From contig NZ_CP042266.1 of NCBI RefSeq assembly GCF_007856155.1, positions 3,596,001 through 3,660,000 of the forward strand: a DNA stretch of 64,000 nucleotides, in the 5' to 3' direction. The position numbers and the translations under genes are program-made. The DNA is from Streptomyces qinzhouensis (GTDB lineage: Bacteria; Actinomycetota; Actinomycetes; Streptomycetales; Streptomycetaceae). Below are positions 32,014 to 41,110 of the stretch, in pieces (position 1 is the first letter of the stretch; every line of letters starts with the position of its first letter). Under the pieces are notes generated by a model. It did no database searches and was not told the DNA's origin. It worked only from the letters and a program-made list of their open reading frames with translations.

Positions 32014-32400
32014 CTATACGCGCAGGATCGACCGTTCCTCCGGAGAGCCGGGTATCGGCGGCGGTCGGCCGTCCGCGACCGGCCCGGGCGCGGCGGCGGC
32101 GCGGCTGTGCGGAGCCGTACCACTGTGTGGTTCGTACGGCGCGGGCGGCGGTTCGTGGGAGGCGGCACCGCGCGGCGGGGTGGCGGGCTGTGCGTCGCGC
32201 TCACCGCCGCCGGAGCCGTTGCCGCAGCCCGCGGCGCCCTCCGGGGCCGTCACCACCGTCCGGTCCGCGTGCTCCTGCGCCGCATGCGCCGCACCGGCCA
32301 CGCCGAAGACGGGACAGAGCGCCAGCAGCACGGCCACCAGCACACCGAGCGCCGCCGGGCGCGGGCGGACCCGGCCCGGGCGCGACTGCGGCGGCGGCAT
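32014..32400 (-). CDS. small secreted or membrane protein
   Basis: 128 residues from ATG 32400; GGGGGA lies upstream. Hydrophobic segment at residues 17-40 (LGVLVAVLLALCPVFGVAG) ending AHAAQEH, a likely signal peptide. The rest is low complexity, rich in Pro, Gly, Ala and Arg, with one Cys. No domain recognised. Divergent from hrpA. Could be an exported protein of unknown role; coding status is moderately supported by position and composition. Confidence 0.5.
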   Translation of the reverse strand: MPPPQSRPGRVRPRPAALGVLVAVLLALCPVFGVAGAAHAAQEHADRTVVTAPEGAAGCGNGSGGGERDAQPATPPRGAASHEPPPAPYEPHSGTAPHSRAAAAPGPVADGRPPPIPGSPEERSILRV

Positions 32401-32554
32401 GCTGGCTGGTCCCCCTGTGTCGGCTCCTGTGGATCGCCCCGGACGTGCGGCCCGGCGACGGTCGTGAACGATCGCTCCATACTGCACCAAAGACGAGAAG
32501 AGCCGTGAAATGCGTTCGCCCTCCGTTTCCCGGGGGTGCGATGCTGGAGGCCGT

Positions 32555-35500
32555 ATGTCTACTTCCTTCGCCGACCTTCAGACGCTGCTGGCCGAGGCCC
32601 CGTTGCGGGACGCCCACCGGCTCGGCCGCCGACTCGAAGGCGCTCGCCGCATCCGTAAGCCCGAGGCGCGGCAGGCCGTGCTGGACGAGATCGCCGCCGA
32701 GGCGGAGAAGGCGGCGGCCCGGACCGCCGCGCGCGCCGGCCGGGTGCCGGAGGTGACCTACCCGGAGCAGTTGCCCGTCAGCCGCAAACGGGACGAGATC
32801 CTGGAGGCGATACGGGACCACCAGGTCGTGATCGTCGCGGGTGAGACCGGCTCCGGCAAGACCACCCAGATCCCGAAGATCTGCCTGGAACTGGGCCGGG
32901 GCGTCCGGGGCATGATCGGCCACACCCAGCCGCGCCGGATCGCGGCCCGTACGGTCGCCGAACGCGTCGCGGAGGAACTGCGCACCCCGCTGGGCGAGGC
33001 CGTCGGCTGGAAGGTCCGCTTCACCGACCAGGTGAACCAGGACGCGACCTTTGTGAAGCTGATGACGGACGGCATCCTGCTCGCCGAGGTCCAGACCGAC
33101 CGCGAGCTGCGCGCCTACGACACGATCATCATCGACGAGGCGCACGAGCGGTCCCTCAACATCGACTTCCTGCTCGGCTATCTGGCGCAGCTGCTGCCCC
33201 GGCGGCCCGATCTGAAGGTGATCATCACCTCCGCGACGATCGACCCCGAGCGGTTCTCCCGCCACTTCGGCGACGCCCCGATCATCGAGGTCAGCGGGCG
33301 GACCTACCCGGTGGAGGTCCGCTACCGACCGCTGCTGGAGGAGGACACCGAAGAATCGGCGGAGAGCGACCGGGACCAGATCACCGCGATCTGCGAGGCC
33401 GCCGAGGAGCTGATGGCCGAGGGGAAGGGCGATATCCTCGTCTTCCTCTCCGGCGAGCGCGAGATCCGCGACACCGCGGACGCCCTCAACAAGCGGAACT
33501 ATCGCTTCACCGAGGTGCTGCCGCTCTACGCCCGGCTCTCCCACGCCGAGCAGCACCGGGTCTTCCAGCCGCACACCGGCCGCAGGATCGTTCTGGCGAC
33601 CAATGTCGCCGAGACCTCGCTGACCGTCCCCGGCATCAAGTACGTGATCGACCCCGGCACCGCCCGGATCTCCCGCTACAGCCATCGCACCAAGGTCCAG
33701 CGGCTGCCGATCGAACGGATCAGCCAGGCCAGCGCCAACCAGCGCAAGGGCCGCTGCGGCCGTACCTCCGACGGCATCTGCATCCGGCTCTACTCCGAGG
33801 ACGACTTCGACGCCCGGCCGGAGTTCACGGACGCCGAGATCCTCCGCACCAACCTGGCGTCGGTCATCCTCCAGATGACGGCCGCCGGACTCGGCGATAT
33901 CGAGAAGTTCCCCTTCATCGACCCGCCGGACCACCGCAATATCCGCGACGGTGTGCAGCTGCTCCAGGAGCTCGGCGCCTTCGACTCGGAGCAGAAGGGC
34001 TCCCGGGGGAAGGCGGGACAGCACCTCACCCCGCTCGGCCGGAAGCTCTCCCAGCTCCCCGTCGACCCCCGGCTCGCCCGGATGGTCGTCGAGGCCGAGA
34101 AGAACGGCTGTGTCCGCGAGGTGATGGTGATCGCCGCCGCGCTCTCCATCCAGGACCCGCGGGAGCGGCCCGCCGACAAACAGACCCAGGCCGATCAGCA
34201 GCACGCCCGCTTCAAGGACGAGACGTCCGACTTCCTCGCCTTCCTCAACCTCTGGCGGTACGTCCGCGAGCAGCAGAAGGAGCGCGGCTCCGCGAGCTTC
34301 CGCCGGATGTGCAAGCAGGAGTATCTGAACTTCCTGCGGATCCGCGAATGGCAGGACATCTACGCCCAGGTGCGGCAGGTCGCCAAGTCCATGGGCATCC
34401 ATGTCAACGAGGAGGACGGGCCCGAGTCCGGTGTCCATGTGTCGCTGCTGGCGGGGCTGCTGTCGCATATCGGGCTGAAGGACACCGACTCCAAAAACGA
34501 GTATCTGGGGGCCCGCGGCGCCAAATTCGCCGTCTTCCCCGGCTCCGCCCTCTTCAAGAAGCCGCCCCGGCTGGTGATGTCCGCCGAGCTGGTGGAGACC
34601 TCCCGCCTCTGGGCCCGGGTCAACGCGAAGATCGAACCCGAGTGGGTCGAACCGCTGGCCCAGCACCTGCTGAAGCGGACGTACTCGGAACCGCACTGGG
34701 AGAAGGACCAGGCCGCGGTGATGGCGTACGAGAAGGTCACCCTGTACGGGGTGCCGATCGTCGCCCAGCGGAAGGTCAACTACGGCCGGATCGACCCCGA
34801 GACCTCCCGGGACCTCTTCCTCCGCAACGCCCTGGTGGAGGGCGACTGGCGGACCCACCACAAGTTCTTCGCCGACAACCGCAGACTGCTGACCGAGGTC
34901 GAGGAGCTGGAGCACCGGGCCCGGCGCCGGGACATCCTCGTCGACGACGAGACCCTCTTCGACTTCTACGACCAGCGGGTGCCCGCGCACATCGTCTCCG
35001 GCGCCCACTTCGACTCCTGGTGGAAGCAGAAGCGCCAGGAGGAGCCCGAGCTGCTCGACTTCGAGCGCGAGATGCTCATCAACGAGAAGGCCGGCGCGGT
35101 CACCAAGGACGACTATCCGGACTCCTGGCGCCAGGGACGGCTGAAGTTCCGGGTGACGTACCAGTTCGAGCCCGGCGCCGACGCGGACGGTGTGACCGTC
35201 CACATCCCCGTCCAGGTGCTCAACCAGGTCACCGACGAGGGCTTCGACTGGCAGATCCCCGGACTGCGCGAAGAGGTCGTCATCGAGCTGATCCGCTCCC
35301 TGCCGAAGCCGGTGCGCCGGCACTACGTACCCGCCCCGAACTACGCGAAGGCGTTCCTGGAGCGGGCCGTGCCCCTCCAGGAGCCGCTGACGGCGACCCT
35401 GGCGCGGGAGCTGAAGCAGCTGGTCGGCGTCCCGGTCGACGCCGAGGACTTCGACCTGTCCAAGGTCCCCGACCACCTCAAGATCACCTTCCGGATCGTC

Positions 35501-36499
35501 GACGAGCGGCGCCGCAGGCTGGCCGAGGCGAAGGATCTGGAGTCCCTGCGGGTGAAACTGCGCCCCAAGGCCCGCCAGGCCCTCTCCCAGGCCGCCGCGG
35601 GGGCCGCGGGGCCCACGGGCGAGTCCATCGAGCGCACGGGCCTCACGGACTGGACCATCGGCGCCCTGACGAAGGTCTTCGAGACCCGGCGGGCCGGACA
35701 GCCGGTGAAGGCGTACCCGGCGCTCGTCGACAACGGCGACACCGTCTCCGTACGCCTCTTCGACACCGAGGCCGAACAGCGGGCCGCCATGTGGCGGGGC
35801 ACCCGCCGGCTCATCCTGCGCAACATTCCCGTGAACCCGGCCAAGTTCGCCTCGGACAAGCTGACCAACCCGCAGAAGCTGGCGCTCTCCAGCAACCCCC
35901 ACGGCTCCAACCAGGCCCTCTTCGAGGACTGCGCGACCGCCGCGGCGGACAAGCTGATCGCCGACCACGGCGGGCCCGCGTGGGACGAGGAGTCCTACCG
36001 CAAGCTGTACGAGGCGGTCCGCGCCGATCTCGTCGATGTCACCGTCCGCACGGTCTCCCAGGTCCAGCAGGTGCTGGCGGCCTGGCAGGCCTGCGAGCGG
36101 CGGCTCAAGGCCACCACCAGCCCCGCGCTGGCGGCCAACGTCGCCGATGTGCGCCGCCAGTTGGACGTGCTGATGCCGGCGGGCTTCGTCACCCTCACCG
36201 GACTGGGGCGGCTCCCCGACCTCATGCGCTATCTGGTCGCCGCGGACCGGCGGCTGACCCAGATGCCGTCGGCGGTCCAGCGCGACACCTCGCGCATGGA
36301 GAAGGTCCAGGACATGCAGGACGAGTACGCCTGGCTGCTGGAGCAGTTGCCCCAGGGGCGGCCGGTGCCGAAGAGCGTCCTCGACATCCGCTGGATGATC
36401 GAAGAGCTGAGGGTCAGCTACTTCGCGCATGCGCTGGGGACCGCGTATCCGGTGTCGGACAAGCGGATCGTGAAGGCGATCGACGCGGCGGCGCCGTAG
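32555..36499 (+). CDS. hrpA: ATP-dependent RNA helicase HrpA (DEAH-box)
   Basis: 1314 residues, full length for HrpA (about 1300). ATG 32555 with GGAGG 4 nt upstream. DEAH motifs: VAGETGSGKTTQIPK (I), TQPRRIAAR (Ia), IIIDEAHERSLN (II), ITSATID (III), TNVAETSLTVPGI (V), QRKGRCGRTSDG (VI). Then the helicase-associated and OB domains and the long HrpA-specific C-terminal region (DUF3418). In E. coli HrpA processes fimbrial mRNA and resolves collided ribosomes. Cytosolic. A very long frame on the opposite strand is a codon-bias shadow. Confidence 0.95.
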   Translation: MSTSFADLQTLLAEAPLRDAHRLGRRLEGARRIRKPEARQAVLDEIAAEAEKAAARTAARAGRVPEVTYPEQLPVSRKRDEILEAIRDHQVVIVAGETGSGKTTQIPKICLELGRGVRGMIGHTQPRRIAARTVAERVAEELRTPLGEAVGWKVRFTDQVNQDATFVKLMTDGILLAEVQTDRELRAYDTIIIDEAHERSLNIDFLLGYLAQLLPRRPDLKVIITSATIDPERFSRHFGDAPIIEVSGRTYPVEVRYRPLLEEDTEESAESDRDQITAICEAAEELMAEGKGDILVFLSGEREIRDTADALNKRNYRFTEVLPLYARLSHAEQHRVFQPHTGRRIVLATNVAETSLTVPGIKYVIDPGTARISRYSHRTKVQRLPIERISQASANQRKGRCGRTSDGICIRLYSEDDFDARPEFTDAEILRTNLASVILQMTAAGLGDIEKFPFIDPPDHRNIRDGVQLLQELGAFDSEQKGSRGKAGQHLTPLGRKLSQLPVDPRLARMVVEAEKNGCVREVMVIAAALSIQDPRERPADKQTQADQQHARFKDETSDFLAFLNLWRYVREQQKERGSASFRRMCKQEYLNFLRIREWQDIYAQVRQVAKSMGIHVNEEDGPESGVHVSLLAGLLSHIGLKDTDSKNEYLGARGAKFAVFPGSALFKKPPRLVMSAELVETSRLWARVNAKIEPEWVEPLAQHLLKRTYSEPHWEKDQAAVMAYEKVTLYGVPIVAQRKVNYGRIDPETSRDLFLRNALVEGDWRTHHKFFADNRRLLTEVEELEHRARRRDILVDDETLFDFYDQRVPAHIVSGAHFDSWWKQKRQEEPELLDFEREMLINEKAGAVTKDDYPDSWRQGRLKFRVTYQFEPGADADGVTVHIPVQVLNQVTDEGFDWQIPGLREEVVIELIRSLPKPVRRHYVPAPNYAKAFLERAVPLQEPLTATLARELKQLVGVPVDAEDFDLSKVPDHLKITFRIVDERRRRLAEAKDLESLRVKLRPKARQALSQAAAGAAGPTGESIERTGLTDWTIGALTKVFETRRAGQPVKAYPALVDNGDTVSVRLFDTEAEQRAAMWRGTRRLILRNIPVNPAKFASDKLTNPQKLALSSNPHGSNQALFEDCATAAADKLIADHGGPAWDEESYRKLYEAVRADLVDVTVRTVSQVQQVLAAWQACERRLKATTSPALAANVADVRRQLDVLMPAGFVTLTGLGRLPDLMRYLVAADRRLTQMPSAVQRDTSRMEKVQDMQDEYAWLLEQLPQGRPVPKSVLDIRWMIEELRVSYFAHALGTAYPVSDKRIVKAIDAAAP

Positions 36500-36615
36500 C
36501 GGCGGCGCCGCGAGGACGTGACGGGGCGGTCACTGAGCGCGAGTTCGACCGGAGCGCCGATGCTGCTGTAGAGTCTCTTCTCGCAGCCCAGCGCAGGAAT
36601 CGGGCCGCGAAATCT

Positions 36616-36690
36616 GGTCCTGTGGAGCAGTTTGGAGTGCTCGCCACCCTGTCAAGGTGGAGGTCGCGGGTTCAAATCCCGTCAGGACCG
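36616..36690 (+). tRNA. tRNA-Asp (anticodon GUC), copy 2
   Basis: 75 nt; differs from the copy at 30016 at one base. Same stems and GUC loop. Confidence 0.95.
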
Positions 36691-36700
36691 CGTTGATTCT

Positions 36701-36739
36701 CCGAAGGGCCCGCGCCACTGGTTGGCACGGGCCCTTCGG
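36701..36739. terminator. terminator after tRNA-Asp copy 2
   Basis: CCGAAGGGCCCG pairs with CGGGCCCTTCGG, with an inner GCCA/TGGC, immediately behind the tRNA. Confidence 0.85.
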
Positions 36740-37349
36740 CGTGCCGCCGGTTCCGCGCCATTTCCTTGCGCCTTGAGTGCCGTCCGCGCCCGCCGATTCC
36801 AAGTGGGCGAACCCTCAGCGCCCCTGAAACTCCGAGCCACGCTGCGATTGGTTGCGCCGTGAGTATCGACCGCGGCCCGCCGTCGGCTGTTCGCGCAGTT
36901 CCCCGCGCCCCTAAAGGCCTTTCCCTCGCCACCTCGATGGGGCATGCACCCCAGAGGCTCGACTCGGCAAGCGCGAGCGGCCAAGGAGCCTAGGGGGCGC
37001 TGGGGGTCCCCCCGCGCCGCCAGGCGCAGGGGGCGGAACTGCGCGACAAGCCACAGACCGGCCGCAGTCGGCCAACTCGCGGAGGCAGCAACTCCATAGC
37101 CGCCCGGGGCGGGCCCGCCCGTAGGCGGATGCCCACCAAGGGATCGGGACCTTGGTCCCGGGGGCGGGGGACCTCGGGGGCATGGCGCGCGGCGCCGGAA
37201 GATGACACGCTCAACGTTGGCAAGGGTTGCAGCATGTGACGGGTGTCACCGTATAGGTTTTGCGTAGACAGGTTTTTAGGCCCCGTTTACAACCAACCAA
37301 TTTAATATGTGCAATTGCACTGCCTCGATAACCTCCCCGCTCACCCCCC
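36740..37349. other. intergenic region with Streptomyces-type intergenic repeats
   Basis: About 610 bp without a gene. Two inverse copies of the common Streptomyces intergenic sequence occur: CGCGCAGTTCCCCGCGCCCC at 36892 and GGGGGCGGAACTGCGCG near 37029. An AT-rich stretch at 37240-37340, unusual for this genome, lies just beyond the bldC terminator. Confidence 0.6.
36892..37045. repeat. inverted pair of Streptomyces intergenic repeat sequence
   Basis: CGCGCAGTTCCCCGCGCC (from 36892) and the reverse-oriented GGCGGAACTGCGCG (to 37045). I recognise the motif from many Streptomyces intergenic regions. The pair could fold into a long imperfect hairpin. Confidence 0.5.
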
Positions 37350-37387
37350 AAAAAAATCGCGCCGGACTCGACGGAGTCCAGCGCGAT
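37350..37387 (-). terminator. intrinsic terminator of bldC
   Basis: On the minus strand a hairpin ATCGCGC-TGGACTC / GAGTCCG-GCGCGAT (one mismatch pair) is followed by seven U. A textbook rho-independent terminator, rare in such GC-rich DNA, 130 bp after the bldC stop. Confidence 0.9.
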
Positions 37388-37519
37388 CGGTGACCGACGA
37401 CCCGTTGGGGCGGGCGCCCGTCGTATGGAGCTATGGGGTGGGCTTACCGGAATGGGGGTCCCGGAGCGCCCGGATCCGGAGAGGCCACCAGGCAGTGGCC
37501 GGCCTCGCCGGGACGAGGC

Positions 37520-37726
37520 TTATGCCTCGCTGCGCTGCTGCGGAATGCCCGCCAGCAGTGCGCGTACTTCCGCCTCGCGGTAGCGGCGGTGGCCGCCGAG
37601 CGTGCGGATCGACGTGAGCTTCCCTGCCTTGGCCCAGCGGGTGACCGTCTTCGGGTCCACACGGAACATCGTGGCGACCTCAGCCGGGGTCAACAGCGGC
37701 TCGGCGTCAGGGGTGCGAGCGGTCAT
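37520..37726 (-). CDS. bldC: BldC developmental regulator (MerR-like HTH)
   Basis: 68 residues, the size I recall for S. coelicolor BldC. It starts MTARTPDAEPLLTPAEVATM at ATG 37726, with GAGGAGG 6 nt upstream. It is a single winged-helix of the MerR type: AEVATMFRVDPKTVTRW, then GHRRYREAEVRALL. BldC binds DNA cooperatively as head-to-tail oligomers and holds back entry into development. hrpA upstream and vdh downstream match the core Streptomyces order. A hairpin lies in its leader (37744-37763). Confidence 0.95.
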   Translation of the reverse strand: MTARTPDAEPLLTPAEVATMFRVDPKTVTRWAKAGKLTSIRTLGGHRRYREAEVRALLAGIPQQRSEA

Positions 37727-37743
37727 GAGCGGCCTCCTCGGGA

Positions 37744-37763
37744 GAACCGAACCTTCTCGGTTC
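37744..37763 (-). promoter_or_regulatory. inverted repeat in the bldC 5' leader
   Basis: GAACCGA and TCGGTTC form a perfect 7-bp stem with a 6-nt loop, ending 4 nt before the Shine-Dalgarno sequence. It could be an RNA hairpin affecting translation or a DNA operator. Confidence 0.5.
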
Positions 37764-38203
37764 ATTCCTCTAAATTCTGCACCTTGACCCGCGTTGCCCG
37801 AAATGGCGTATGCGGGTTGAGTCGGTAATAGGACGAACGGCTTGTCCTCGGCACTACAACTACACCATCTGTCCAGCCGCCACGGCCAAACCGTTGGAAT
37901 TGCCCTCCGAGGTGTTCATCAGTGGCGGAACTCCGATGGACCATGCCATAGCGGACAGTTACACCACAGTGACGATCAGTCACAGAGCGATCAGGAGCCA
38001 CCAGACCCCCCATAGAGCACAATGCCGAGCGTTCCGCCCTCACTTGGACGGAAGGAACCCTCCCCGGACTCCTTGTCCTATTTTGACACGAGGGTAGGCG
38101 TTGGGCGCAAGAGCCCTGTTAGTGCAGTCCGTCACGCTTGACACAAAGGCCCGGATCGGGACCTAGGACCCGCCCGGTGGTCCCGTAGTCGATTCGGGAA
38201 CGG
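37764..38203. other. bldC upstream region
   Basis: 440 bp, moderately AT-rich, with no gene seen. It must contain the bldC promoter; I could not pick a single convincing -35/-10 pair. Confidence 0.5.
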
Positions 38204-39046
38204 TCAGTTGGCGGACTGAAGGTTCCGCACGGCCCCCCACCGGTCGGAGAGGCGGGCGTAGGCGACCCGTGCCCCCTCCGCGTCACCGGCCCGCAGGGCC
38301 GCGATCCCGGCCGCCAGGTCCGCCGCCGAGTGATCGCCGGCGAGCACCGGACCGGACAGCGCGTGCACCAGTCCGCCGTAGTCCAGTTCGACGAGGGAGC
38401 GCGGATGGAATTCCTCCAGCCACTTCCCTACATCTACCAAACCCGCCGCGAGCTGCCCCCCGTCCTGGGACTCCCGCAGCGCCTTCAGCGCCCGGGCGAC
38501 CCGCCGCCGGGCCTGCGCCATGGGGGTGCGGTAGCGCAGTTCGGCCGGGCCGGCCGGGCCGGCGGGCCGGTAGTGCCGCTCCTCGTCGCCGAAGAGGGTG
38601 AACCACCGCACCGGCACCTGCCACACCGCCGTACGGATCCAGGGGCGCGCGTCCGGGTTCCGCTCCCGCCAGTGCTCCCAGTCCGCCGCGGCCTCCTTCC
38701 GCACCACCGGCGGCAGGGCCGCGTCGAGCAGTACCGCCGGGAAGCGGTCGGGCGCCTCCTGGAGCGCCAGCCGGCTCCTCAGCTTGGTCCGCCAGGGGCA
38801 GATCAGCACCGCACCGTCCACTTCCGCCACAAACGCCTCGGTACTTTCATGGATCGGGACGGGAACGGGCGGTGTGGGCACCAAATCGGCGAGGGAGCGG
38901 CGGAGTTCGTCCTGAGCCGTGGGAGCCTCCCCACGGGCCGCGTAGCGCGTCCAGTGGGCCCTTTCCGGCTCCGGGAAGGCGGCCAGGGGCTCGTACACCC
39001 GCAGAAAGGCCGCATAGGGAACGATCACCGAGGACACCGCAGGCAT
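38204..39046 (-). CDS. conserved protein of unknown function
   Basis: 280 residues from ATG 39046 (GGAAG about 12 nt upstream). No signal peptide or membrane helix. Features: [17 protein letters not shown] at the start, [36 protein letters not shown] and a C-terminal helical part. The gene is conserved between bldC and vdh in Streptomyces. I know no function. It is divergent from vdh across 162 bp. Confidence 0.75.
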   Translation of the reverse strand: MPAVSSVIVPYAAFLRVYEPLAAFPEPERAHWTRYAARGEAPTAQDELRRSLADLVPTPPVPVPIHESTEAFVAEVDGAVLICPWRTKLRSRLALQEAPDRFPAVLLDAALPPVVRKEAAADWEHWRERNPDARPWIRTAVWQVPVRWFTLFGDEERHYRPAGPAGPAELRYRTPMAQARRRVARALKALRESQDGGQLAAGLVDVGKWLEEFHPRSLVELDYGGLVHALSGPVLAGDHSAADLAAGIAALRAGDAEGARVAYARLSDRWGAVRNLQSAN

Positions 39047-39208
39047 ACCGGAAATACTTCCACGCCCGGGCCGCCGTGCACCCCTCACCCGAGTGATCCT
39101 TCGCACTGCGGCGCGTCCCCGCCGGTGGAGGACTTACCCTCGTGCCGTCTGGGGGTTTCCCCCACCCCGGGAAACCCACCCGCCGCTTCGTACTTGGGAG
39201 TCACCACC

Positions 39209-40309
39209 GTGACCGACATGACCGGCGTCTCCGCCCCCGTGCTCCACACCCTGTTCCGATCCGATCAGGGCGGGCACGAGCAGGTGGTCCTCTGCCAGGA
39301 CCGCGCCTCCGGCCTCAAGGCCGTGATCGCCATCCACTCCACCGCCCTGGGCCCGGCCCTGGGCGGTACCCGGTTCCATCCGTACGCCTCCGAGGAGGCC
39401 GCCCTCTCCGACGCGCTGAACCTGGCGCGCGGGATGTCGTACAAGAACGCCATGGCCGGACTCCGCCACGGCGGCGGCAAGGCCGTGATCATGGGAGATC
39501 CCCGGACGCTGAAGTCGGAGGAGCTGCTGCTGGCCTACGGCCGGTTCGTGGACTCCCTCGGCGGCCGGTACGTGACCGCCTGTGACGTGGGGACGTACGT
39601 CGCCGATATGGACGTCGTCGCCCGGGCCACCCGCTGGGCCACCGGCCGCTCCCCTTCGAGCGGCGGCGCCGGCGACTCCTCCGTACTGACCGCCTACGGG
39701 GTGTACCAGGGCATGCGCGCCAGCGCCCGGCAGCTCTGGGGCGACCCGGGGCTCGCCGGGCGCACGATCGGTGTCGCGGGCGTCGGAAAGGTCGGCCATC
39801 ACCTGGTGAAACACCTGGTCGACGAGGGCGCCCGGGTGATCGTCACGGATGTCAGCGAGGAGTCCGTACGCCGGGTTCTCGACCGGCACCCCGAGGTCAC
39901 CGCGGTCCCCGACACCGCCGCCCTGATCCGCACCGAAGGCCTGGACGTCTACGCGCCCTGCGCGCTCGGCGGGGCGCTGGACGATCACTCGGTACCGGTG
40001 CTCACCGCGGCGATCGTCTGCGGCGCGGCCAACAACCAGCTCGCCCACCCGGGCGTGGAGAAGGACCTCGCCGACCGGGGGATCCTCTACGCCCCGGACT
40101 ATGTGGTGAACGCCGGAGGGGTCATCCAGGTCGCGGACGAACTGCACGGCTTCGACTTCGACCGGTGCAAGGCGAAGGCCGCACGGATCTACGAAACCAC
40201 CCTGGAAATCTTCGCACACGCAAATTCAGAGGGGGTTCCTCCGGCGGTGGCGGCCGACCGGATCGCCGAGCGGCGGATGGCCGACGCACACCGCCCCGAA
40301 CACGGCTGA
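39209..40309 (+). CDS. vdh: valine (branched-chain amino acid) dehydrogenase
   Basis: 366 residues from GTG 39209 with GGGAG 8 nt upstream. Glu/Leu/Phe/Val dehydrogenase family: catalytic Lys in [17 protein letters not shown] and the second Lys in [14 protein letters not shown]-binding Rossmann motif [13 protein letters not shown]-terminal AANNQLAHP and [16 protein letters not shown]. Deaminates L-Val, Leu and Ile to 2-oxoacids with NAD+, feeding branched-chain acyl-CoA for fatty acid and polyketide synthesis. Confidence 0.95.
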   Translation: MTDMTGVSAPVLHTLFRSDQGGHEQVVLCQDRASGLKAVIAIHSTALGPALGGTRFHPYASEEAALSDALNLARGMSYKNAMAGLRHGGGKAVIMGDPRTLKSEELLLAYGRFVDSLGGRYVTACDVGTYVADMDVVARATRWATGRSPSSGGAGDSSVLTAYGVYQGMRASARQLWGDPGLAGRTIGVAGVGKVGHHLVKHLVDEGARVIVTDVSEESVRRVLDRHPEVTAVPDTAALIRTEGLDVYAPCALGGALDDHSVPVLTAAIVCGAANNQLAHPGVEKDLADRGILYAPDYVVNAGGVIQVADELHGFDFDRCKAKAARIYETTLEIFAHANSEGVPPAVAADRIAERRMADAHRPEHG

Positions 40310-40646
40310 CGGTCGGCTCGACAGCGGCCGGCCCGTCGTCGCGGGCCCGCCGCCGCGCCACGGCCGGAGCGGCCCGCCCGTTCCCGGGGCCGGGAATGAC
40401 GAGACTCACCCCGGACAGGCGGGCCCACCGCCAAGAAGAGGTTAATATCGCAGATGACCAGCGAGGACGGGGCTCCTCGCGGGTTCTGCGACGTGGCACG
40501 TCATGCGGGCGGCGTACCGTATGGCCGCGGAAGCAGGTACCGTTGAAGCCCTACGGGCCGGTCTCCCCACGGGGAGTCCGTTCCGACTCATGAACGCGTG
40601 TCAAGACTCTGGGGCCGTCGAGCCCCGTCACCGAGGGGGTCGAGCC
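40310..40646. other. intergenic region upstream of the DUF3073 gene
   Basis: 337 bp. Nothing specific apart from GC-rich inverted repeats after vdh and a possible promoter for DUF3073. Confidence 0.4.
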
Positions 40647-40901
40647 ATGGGGCGCGGCCGGGCCAAGGCCAAGCAGACAAAGGTCGCCCGCCAGCTGAAG
40701 TACAACAGCGGCGGTACTGACCTGACACGACTGGCCACTGAGCTGGGCGCATCTTCTTCAAGCCAGCCTCCGAACGCAGAGCCGTTCGAGGACGAGGACG
40801 AAGAGGACGACCCGTACGCACAGTACGCGGAGCTGTACAACGACGACGAGGACGAGGACGACGAGTCCGGTCCCGCGTCGCAACAGCGCCGCGGCGCTTG
40901 A
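40647..40901 (+). CDS. DUF3073 family protein
   Basis: 84 residues from ATG 40647. A basic start (MGRGRAKAKQTKVARQLKY), which is the family signature, then a very acidic tail (FEDEDEEDDPYAQYAELY, DDEDEDDESG). Found in essentially all actinobacteria next to purM. The split basic/acidic layout suggests nucleic acid or ribosome interaction, but the function is unknown. A terminator follows at 40921. Confidence 0.9.
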   Translation: MGRGRAKAKQTKVARQLKYNSGGTDLTRLATELGASSSSQPPNAEPFEDEDEEDDPYAQYAELYNDDEDEDDESGPASQQRRGA

Positions 40902-40920
40902 CGCTGTACTGACCACCGAC

Positions 40921-40950
40921 CCGGTCCAGGGGCGAAAGCTCCGGGACCGG
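40921..40950. terminator. bidirectional terminator between DUF3073 and purM
   Basis: CCGGTCC pairs with GGACCGG around an inner GGCGAAAGC tetraloop-like hairpin, between convergent genes. Confidence 0.75.
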
Positions 40951-41110
40951 GTTCTGTGCTGTCCGGACCGCGCCGGGCGCCGGAGCCGACGCGCCGGGGC
41001 GCGGTGGGCGGTGCGGCCCTGAGCCGTACCGCCACCGCCTTGCCGCCGTCGCGTCCGTGGGTATTCACCGCGGGATCCGCTACCGTGCGCCGCCGCGTCC
41101 GTACCGTAGG

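Noticed and set aside
32201..36430. A 1409-codon open frame on the minus strand opposite hrpA
   Set aside because: It is the exact antisense of a full-length, motif-complete hrpA and consists of low-complexity Leu/Gly/Asp/Val sequence, a product of GC-rich codon bias.
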